Source of the DNA: Streptomyces katrae
GTDB taxonomy: Bacteria > Actinomycetota > Actinomycetes > Streptomycetales > Streptomycetaceae
Direction: 5' to 3'
DNA length: 9,049 nucleotides
Assembly: GCF_000966975.1 (NCBI RefSeq)
Contig: NZ_JZWV01000882.1
Location: forward strand, 1 to 9,049
Made by a program: the position numbers and the translations under genes. Numbering within the stretch: position 1 is the first letter of the stretch; the number at the start of each line of letters is the position of its first letter. The notes below the pieces were generated by a model. The model did no database searches. It was not told the origin of the DNA and saw nothing but the letters and a program-made list of their open reading frames with translations. Below, piece by piece: positions 5,091 to 9,049 of this stretch.

Positions 5091-6500
5091 ATGGGCTTCG
5101 GCCTGCGCTGGACCCTGCACGGAGACGGGCGGACCCCCGCCCCCGGGGCGGTGGTGCGGCCGGACGAGCGGCTGTCGTGGCCGCGCACCGCCGGGCTCGG
5201 CGCCCAGCACGTGGTCGCGATGTTCGGCGCGAGTTTCGTGTCGCCGGTGCTCATGGGCCTGGACCCGAACCTGGCCATCATGATGTCGGGCATCGCCACG
5301 GCCGTCTTCCTGCTCGCGACGCGCGGGCGGGTCCCCTCGTACCTGGGCTGTTCCCTGTCCTTCGTGGGCGTGGCGGCGGCGATCCGGGCCGGCGGCGGGG
5401 ACAGCGCGGTGGTCACGGGTGCGGTGTTCGTGGTCGGTGCGGCGCTGTTCCTGGCGGGCCTGGCCGTGCAGCGGTTCGGGGCGCGGATCATCCACGCGGC
5501 GATGCCGCCGGTGGTGACGGGCGCGGTCGTGATGCTGATCGGGTTCAACCTGGCGCCGGTGACGGCGGCCACCTACTGGCCGCAGGACCAGTGGACGGCC
5601 CTGCTGACCATGCTGTTCACCGGGCTGGCCGTGGTGTGCCTGCGCGGGTTCTGGTCGCGGATCGCGATCTTCCTGGGGCTGGTCTTCGGGTACGGGATCT
5701 CGTGGGTCTTCGACCTGGTCTTCGGGAAGATCCACTCCCCGGCGGGCGGCACCGAGGCCGTGGACCACTGGCGGCTGGACCTCTCGGGTGTGGGCGAGGC
5801 CGACTGGATCGGGCTGCCGAACCTGCACGGGCCGTCGTTCCAGTGGTCGGCGATCCTGATCGCGCTGCCGGTGGTGATCGCGCTGATCGCCGAGAACGCC
5901 GGACACATCAAGGCCGTCGGCGAGATGACGGGCGACCCGCTCGACGACAAGCTCGGCACGGCCATCGCCGCCGACGGCGCCGCGTCCATGCTGTCGACGG
6001 CGGTGGGCGGCCCGCCGAACACCACGTACTCCGAGAACATCGGGGTCATGGCCGCCACCCGGGTCTACTCCACGGCGGCCTACTGGGCGGCGGCCGGCTT
6101 CGCCCTGCTGTTCGGCCTGTGCCCGAAGTTCGGCGCGGTCGTCGCCGCGATCCCCGGCGGGGTGCTGGGCGGCATCACCGTGATCCTGTACGGGATGATC
6201 GGCCTGCTCGGCGCGCAGATCTGGCTCAACGGGCGGGTCGACCTGCGCAATCCGCTGAACCTGGTGCCGGCCGCCGCGGGCATCATCATCGGCGTCGGCG
6301 GGGTCAAGCTGCACTTCAGCGACAGCTTCGAGCTGGGCGGCATCGCGCTCGGCACGATCGTGGTGATCACCGGCTACCACGCGCTGCGCTATTTCGCGCC
6401 GGAGCACCTCAAGCGCCAGGAGCCGCTGCTGGACTCGGGCACCTCGGACTACGACAGCGCCGAGGAGCCGGCCGGGGAGCCCGGGGACAAGCGGGGTTGA
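5091..6500 (+). CDS. NCS2 (UraA-like) uracil/xanthine permease
   Basis: This is a membrane nucleobase:proton symporter of the NCS2/NAT family, with 469 residues (E. coli UraA has 429). Long hydrophobic stretches between about 35 and 430 agree with the 14-segment fold. The family signatures are clear: GAQHVVAMFGASFVSP (37-52), SYLGCSLSFV (83-92), AENAGHIKAVGEM (267-279), GGPPNTTYSENIGVMAATRV (306-325) and GGITVILYGM (360-369). Glu268 and His272 correspond to UraA Glu241 and His245, which take part in substrate binding and proton coupling, and Glu315 corresponds to UraA Glu290. Uracil is the most likely substrate; xanthine or another base is possible. The C-terminus (about 440-469) is an acidic cytoplasmic tail. 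ATG 5091 is preferred because GGAAG lies 9 bases and GGTGG 3 bases upstream and the homologous N-terminus (MGFGLRWTLHGDGRTP) begins there; the in-frame ATG at 5052 lacks a ribosome binding site. The gene follows MFS by 63 bases. Confidence 0.92.
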   Translation: MGFGLRWTLHGDGRTPAPGAVVRPDERLSWPRTAGLGAQHVVAMFGASFVSPVLMGLDPNLAIMMSGIATAVFLLATRGRVPSYLGCSLSFVGVAAAIRAGGGDSAVVTGAVFVVGAALFLAGLAVQRFGARIIHAAMPPVVTGAVVMLIGFNLAPVTAATYWPQDQWTALLTMLFTGLAVVCLRGFWSRIAIFLGLVFGYGISWVFDLVFGKIHSPAGGTEAVDHWRLDLSGVGEADWIGLPNLHGPSFQWSAILIALPVVIALIAENAGHIKAVGEMTGDPLDDKLGTAIAADGAASMLSTAVGGPPNTTYSENIGVMAATRVYSTAAYWAAAGFALLFGLCPKFGAVVAAIPGGVLGGITVILYGMIGLLGAQIWLNGRVDLRNPLNLVPAAAGIIIGVGGVKLHFSDSFELGGIALGTIVVITGYHALRYFAPEHLKRQEPLLDSGTSDYDSAEEPAGEPGDKRG

Positions 6501-6503
6501 CGG

Positions 6504-6527
6504 CGTTTCGCCCGAACCGGCGAAGCG
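6504..6527 (+). terminator. Terminator-like hairpin just after the permease gene
   Basis: CGTTTCGCC (6504-6512) pairs along all 9 positions with GGCGAAGCG (6519-6527), with one U-G pair, around the 6-base loop CGAACC. It starts 3 bases after the permease stop codon. The position favours a terminator or an mRNA 3'-end stabiliser. No T-run follows. Confidence 0.5.
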
Positions 6528-6541
6528 TACGGCCAAGTTCC

Positions 6542-6559
6542 CCGCGGCGGGCGCCGCGG
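6542..6559 (+). promoter_or_regulatory. GC-rich hairpin ahead of the DUF5995 start
   Basis: CCGCGGC (6542-6548) and GCCGCGG (6553-6559) form a perfect 7-bp stem with the 4-base loop GGGC. It ends 2 bases before the GTG at 6562 and 17 before the ATG at 6577, where a Shine-Dalgarno sequence would be expected. It may reduce translation or force use of the downstream ATG. Confidence 0.35.
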
Positions 6560-6576
6560 CTGTGACGCTGTCTCCC

Positions 6577-7296
6577 ATGGAAGCGGTACTCGCGCGGATG
6601 CGCGTCCTCGACGAGCGGCTGCCCGCGCAGGACGGCGTGGCCGTCTTCAACCGGGTGTACCTGACCGTGACGCAGACCCTGCACGAGCGGATCGGGCACG
6701 GGGGCTTCCCCGAGCCCCGGCGGGCCGAGGCGCTGAGCGTACGGTTCGCGGAGCGGTACCTGACGGCGGTGGAGTCGGAGCGGGCGCCGGCCTGCTGGCG
6801 CCCGCTCCTGCAGTACCGGCGCCACCCCGGGGTGCGGCCGCTGCAGCACGCGCTGGCCGGGATCAACGCCCACATCGGGCACGACCTGGCCCTGGCGGTG
6901 GTGTCCACCTGCCGCGCGCTGGACTGCTCACCGGCGGCCCTCGAAGCCGACTTCCACGAGGTCGGCGACACCCTGGTCTCCCTGGAGGAGCGCATCCGGG
7001 AGGACCTGATGCCGGGCCCGGACCTCCTGGAGATCGCCGATCCGCTGACGCACCTGCTGGGCTCCTGGAGCCTGGAGCGGGCCCGGGCGGGGGCCTGGGC
7101 GGCGGCCCGGCTCCTGTGGACGCTGCGGCGGTCGCCGGACCTGGCGGAGGAGTTCGAGGAGTCCCTGGACGCGGGGGTCGGCCTGGTGGGCCGCTGCCTG
7201 CTGACCCCCGTGGCGGGCATGAGAACGGGCCGCCGCCGCGTGGGTGACGCGGGGGCGGCCCGTGGTCCGGGGGCCGGAGTACCGGTCGGGTACTAG
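6577..7296 (+). CDS. DUF5995 family protein
   Basis: From ATG 6577 the protein has 239 residues; an in-frame GTG at 6562 would add five. I recognise the DUF5995 pattern: LPAQDGVAVFNRVYLTVTQ (about 14-32), RFAERYLTAVES (about 60-71), CWRPLLQYR (about 76-84), PLQHALAGINAHIGHDLALAVVSTC (about 88-112), and a late SWSLERARAGAWAAARLLW segment. The family is common in actinomycetes and its function is unknown to me. The conserved Asn/His in NAHIGHDL suggest a functional site, but no reaction can be assigned. It is mostly helical and soluble, with no signal peptide. No Shine-Dalgarno sequence is visible. After about residue 213 (position 7216) the frame changes character: a rare AGA and codons ending in T or A appear, and a 17-bp hairpin lies inside the frame (7225-7263). 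The last 25 or so residues are therefore doubtful, and a frameshift is possible. The TAG stop overlaps the stop of the opposite gene. Confidence 0.75.
   Translation: MEAVLARMRVLDERLPAQDGVAVFNRVYLTVTQTLHERIGHGGFPEPRRAEALSVRFAERYLTAVESERAPACWRPLLQYRRHPGVRPLQHALAGINAHIGHDLALAVVSTCRALDCSPAALEADFHEVGDTLVSLEERIREDLMPGPDLLEIADPLTHLLGSWSLERARAGAWAAARLLWTLRRSPDLAEEFEESLDAGVGLVGRCLLTPVAGMRTGRRRVGDAGAARGPGAGVPVGY
7225..7263. terminator. Strong hairpin at the junction of the convergent DUF5995 and amine oxidase genes
   Basis: Arms 7225-7241 and 7247-7263 pair at 16 of 17 positions (one G-G mismatch) around the loop GGGTG. On the minus strand it starts 30 bases after the amine oxidase stop codon, a normal place for its terminator. 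On the plus strand it lies inside the last 24 codons of the DUF5995 frame, ahead of the stop at 7294-7296. It is probably the terminator for both directions. Confidence 0.8.
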
Positions 7297-8993
7297 TCCT
7301 CCGGGAGTTCGACAGGGGCGATCTCGTCGTAGACGTCGCCCGGGCCCGGGTTGGTGGCGTCCGTGGAGCCGCCGAGGTGGTGCATGACGCCCCAGACCGC
7401 GTTCAGGGCGGTCTGGACCGCGCCCTCAGCCCAGCCGGCCGTCCAGGAGATGTCGTCGCCGGCGAGGAAGATGCCGCGCTTGTCCTCGGGGAGGCGGTCC
7501 TGCATGAAGTGGGTGAACAGGCGCCGCTGGTAGCGGTAGTGGCCCGGCAGGTTGGCCTTGAACGCGCCCATGAAGTAGGGCTCGTCCTCCCAGGAGACGG
7601 TGACCGGGTTGCCGATGATGTGGCGGCGGATGTCGACCTTGGGGTAGATCTCGCCGAGGGACTTCAGCATGACCTCCATCCGCTCGTTCGCGGACAGCGG
7701 CAGCCACTTGAGGCTGTCGTCGCACCAGGTGTACGAGAGGCAGATGACGGCGGGCTTGTCCGGGCCGTTGTCCAGGAGGTACGTACCACGGGTCATACGG
7801 TCCGTGAGGGTCATCGACATGACGTCGCGGCCCGTCTCCTCGTCCTTGTCCAGCCAGAACGGCCTGTCGACGGGGACGAACAGCTTGGACGACTCCATGT
7901 AGTGCGTGCGCTCGATCGCCGTCCAGTGGTCGATCGGGAACAGCGTGTCGTCGCACTCGATCTTCGACAGCAGCATCCAGGACTGGGCCGTGAAGATCGC
8001 GGCGCGGTAGGTGCGGATGTCGCCCGAGGCGTCCGTGACCGTGATGCGGTTACCCGCGGTGCGGTGCAGGCGGGTCACCGCCGGGCGCGGGGTGCCCTCG
8101 TGCAGGGAGGACAGCGAGGTGCCCTGGGCCCAGTGGACGATCTTCTCGGGCTCGCGCTCCCACAGGCGCAGCGGCAGCTGCTGCGAGCCGCCGACGATGC
8201 CGCGGTGGTGGTCGTCCGCCTCGGTGTAGACGACGCGCAGGATCTCCAGGATGGAGTTCGGGAAGTCGGTGTCCCAGCCACCGGTGCCGAAGCCGACCTG
8301 GCCGAAGATCTCGCGCTTGCGGAAGGACTTGAACGCCTCCGACTTGCAGAGGAAGCCGTAGAAGGTCTCGTCGTCGAGCTTCTCCACGAGCTTGGCCCAG
8401 ATCTCGCGGATGCGCGGGACGTCCCGCTCGCGCATGGCGGTGTTCATGTCCGAGAAGTCCGCGCCCTCGTCGAGGCAGGCGTTCCACGCGGCGGACACGT
8501 CGCGGTAGATCTGCGGGAGGTCCGCGATCGTCTCGGCGTAGTGGGTCTCGCCCTTGAGGTCGACGACCGTCGAGGGGGTGGACTCGGCGAGCGGGTTCGG
8601 GAAGGGCTCCGTGACCAGGCCGACGAGGTCGATGTAGTGCTGCAGGGCCGTGGAGGAGGGCGGGAAGCGCATGGCGCCCATCTCGGCGGTGAGGCCCTCG
8701 GTCTCGGCGCCCTCGAAGCCGACGGTGCGCAGGCGGCCGCCGATCTGGTCGGCCTCGTAGACGACGGGCTTGAGGCCCATCTTCATCAGCTCGTAGGCGG
8801 AGATGATGCCGGACAGGCCGCCGCCGATCACGGCGACCTCGGTGCCGTGCTCGGTCGCCGGTATCTGACCCAGGCCCGCCGGGTGGGCGAGGAAGTCGTC
8901 GTACGCGTACGGGAAGTCCGGGCCGAACATGGTGATCGGCGGGAGCTGTCCGTCGCCGTGCGGGACGGCGGTGGTGGGCACCGTGGACGTCAT
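7293..8993 (-). CDS. Flavin amine oxidase, tryptophan 2-monooxygenase-like (aromatic L-amino acid oxidase/monooxygenase)
   Basis: This 566-residue FAD enzyme has no signal peptide. It carries the FAD Rossmann motif VAVIGGGLSG (53-62) with Glu80 (VVYEAD) at the end of the second strand and GGRLRT (85-90). It then carries AEMGAMRFPPS (103-113), a near-exact match to Pseudomonas savastanoi tryptophan 2-monooxygenase (IaaM), where the Arg (here Arg109) holds the substrate carboxylate. Also matching IaaM are GFGTGGW (234-240), EILRVV (250-255), ESSKLF (367-372, Lys370 near the flavin), LSYTWCDDSLK (419-429), MGAFKANLPG (475-484), YQRRLF (488-493) and the C-terminal FAD block FLAGDDISWTAGWAEGAVQTALNA. 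IaaM converts L-tryptophan to indole-3-acetamide; relatives oxidise phenylalanine or other amino acids, so the substrate is not certain. AAGGAG (minus strand, 9004-9009), 10 bases before the ATG, fixes the start. A strong hairpin follows the stop, so it ends its transcript; upstream partners lie outside the window. Confidence 0.87.
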   Translation of the reverse strand: MTSTVPTTAVPHGDGQLPPITMFGPDFPYAYDDFLAHPAGLGQIPATEHGTEVAVIGGGLSGIISAYELMKMGLKPVVYEADQIGGRLRTVGFEGAETEGLTAEMGAMRFPPSSTALQHYIDLVGLVTEPFPNPLAESTPSTVVDLKGETHYAETIADLPQIYRDVSAAWNACLDEGADFSDMNTAMRERDVPRIREIWAKLVEKLDDETFYGFLCKSEAFKSFRKREIFGQVGFGTGGWDTDFPNSILEILRVVYTEADDHHRGIVGGSQQLPLRLWEREPEKIVHWAQGTSLSSLHEGTPRPAVTRLHRTAGNRITVTDASGDIRTYRAAIFTAQSWMLLSKIECDDTLFPIDHWTAIERTHYMESSKLFVPVDRPFWLDKDEETGRDVMSMTLTDRMTRGTYLLDNGPDKPAVICLSYTWCDDSLKWLPLSANERMEVMLKSLGEIYPKVDIRRHIIGNPVTVSWEDEPYFMGAFKANLPGHYRYQRRLFTHFMQDRLPEDKRGIFLAGDDISWTAGWAEGAVQTALNAVWGVMHHLGGSTDATNPGPGDVYDEIAPVELPED

Positions 8994-9003
8994 GGGGGTA
9001 CGT

Positions 9004-9009
9004 CTCCTT
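9004..9009 (-). promoter_or_regulatory. Ribosome binding site of the amine oxidase gene
   Basis: On the minus strand AAGGAG stands 10 bases before the ATG at 8993. It is the best Shine-Dalgarno sequence in the window and supports this start. The remaining bases to 9049 are GC-rich and show no clear promoter. Confidence 0.75.
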
Positions 9010-9049
9010 GCGGCAGAGCAGGCGGGGCTGGGGAGGGGTGGTGCGGGGG

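Noticed and set aside
3777..7220. A very long open frame (over 1,100 codons) on the minus strand across the MFS, permease and DUF5995 genes
   Set aside because: It is antisense to three well-supported genes, is Arg/Gly/Pro/His-rich without domains, and is expected where sense third positions are nearly all G or C. A shadow frame.

Overview
The window looks like chromosomal DNA of a Streptomyces species or a close relative. It is very GC-rich, third codon positions are almost all G or C, GTG starts occur, and the proteins resemble streptomycete families. I saw no TTA codon in any gene I call, so nothing here looks bldA-dependent. No RNA genes, insertion sequences, CRISPR arrays or phage genes were seen. 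Gene content is housekeeping or accessory metabolism, with no obvious biosynthetic cluster.

Left to right: the 3' end of a secreted protein with a C-terminal chitin-binding CBM5/12 module, closed by a perfect 15-bp terminator hairpin. Then comes an atypical SDR (NmrA/epimerase-like) oxidoreductase gene, preceded by a promoter-like pair of motifs resembling the ECF41 sigma-factor consensus and by a 7-bp inverted repeat. Next is a FabV-type trans-2-enoyl-ACP/CoA reductase on the + strand, which converges on a minus-strand ROK-family repressor; a hairpin built from both stop codons lies between them. The ROK gene diverges from a YbjJ/MocC-like MFS transporter across a 46-bp AT-rich gap that holds a strong palindrome, the likely operator. 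A NCS2 (UraA-like) uracil/xanthine permease follows on the + strand, then a DUF5995 protein. That gene meets, tail to tail, a minus-strand flavin amine oxidase whose motifs match tryptophan 2-monooxygenase. The last 56 bases are the 5' flank of that gene, with a clear ribosome binding site.

How the parts may work together: the ROK regulator probably controls its own gene and the divergent MFS gene in response to an unknown, probably sugar-like, ligand. The permease would supply pyrimidines or xanthine. The SDR may be under an ECF41 sigma factor encoded elsewhere. The amine oxidase is the last gene of its unit and would convert tryptophan or another aromatic amino acid to the amide or the imino/keto acid. 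The points most worth checking are the ECF41-like promoter, the ROK/MFS operator, the FabV isozyme, the tryptophan-monooxygenase-like enzyme, and the odd 3' end of the DUF5995 gene, where a terminator hairpin and non-native codon use fall inside the reading frame.
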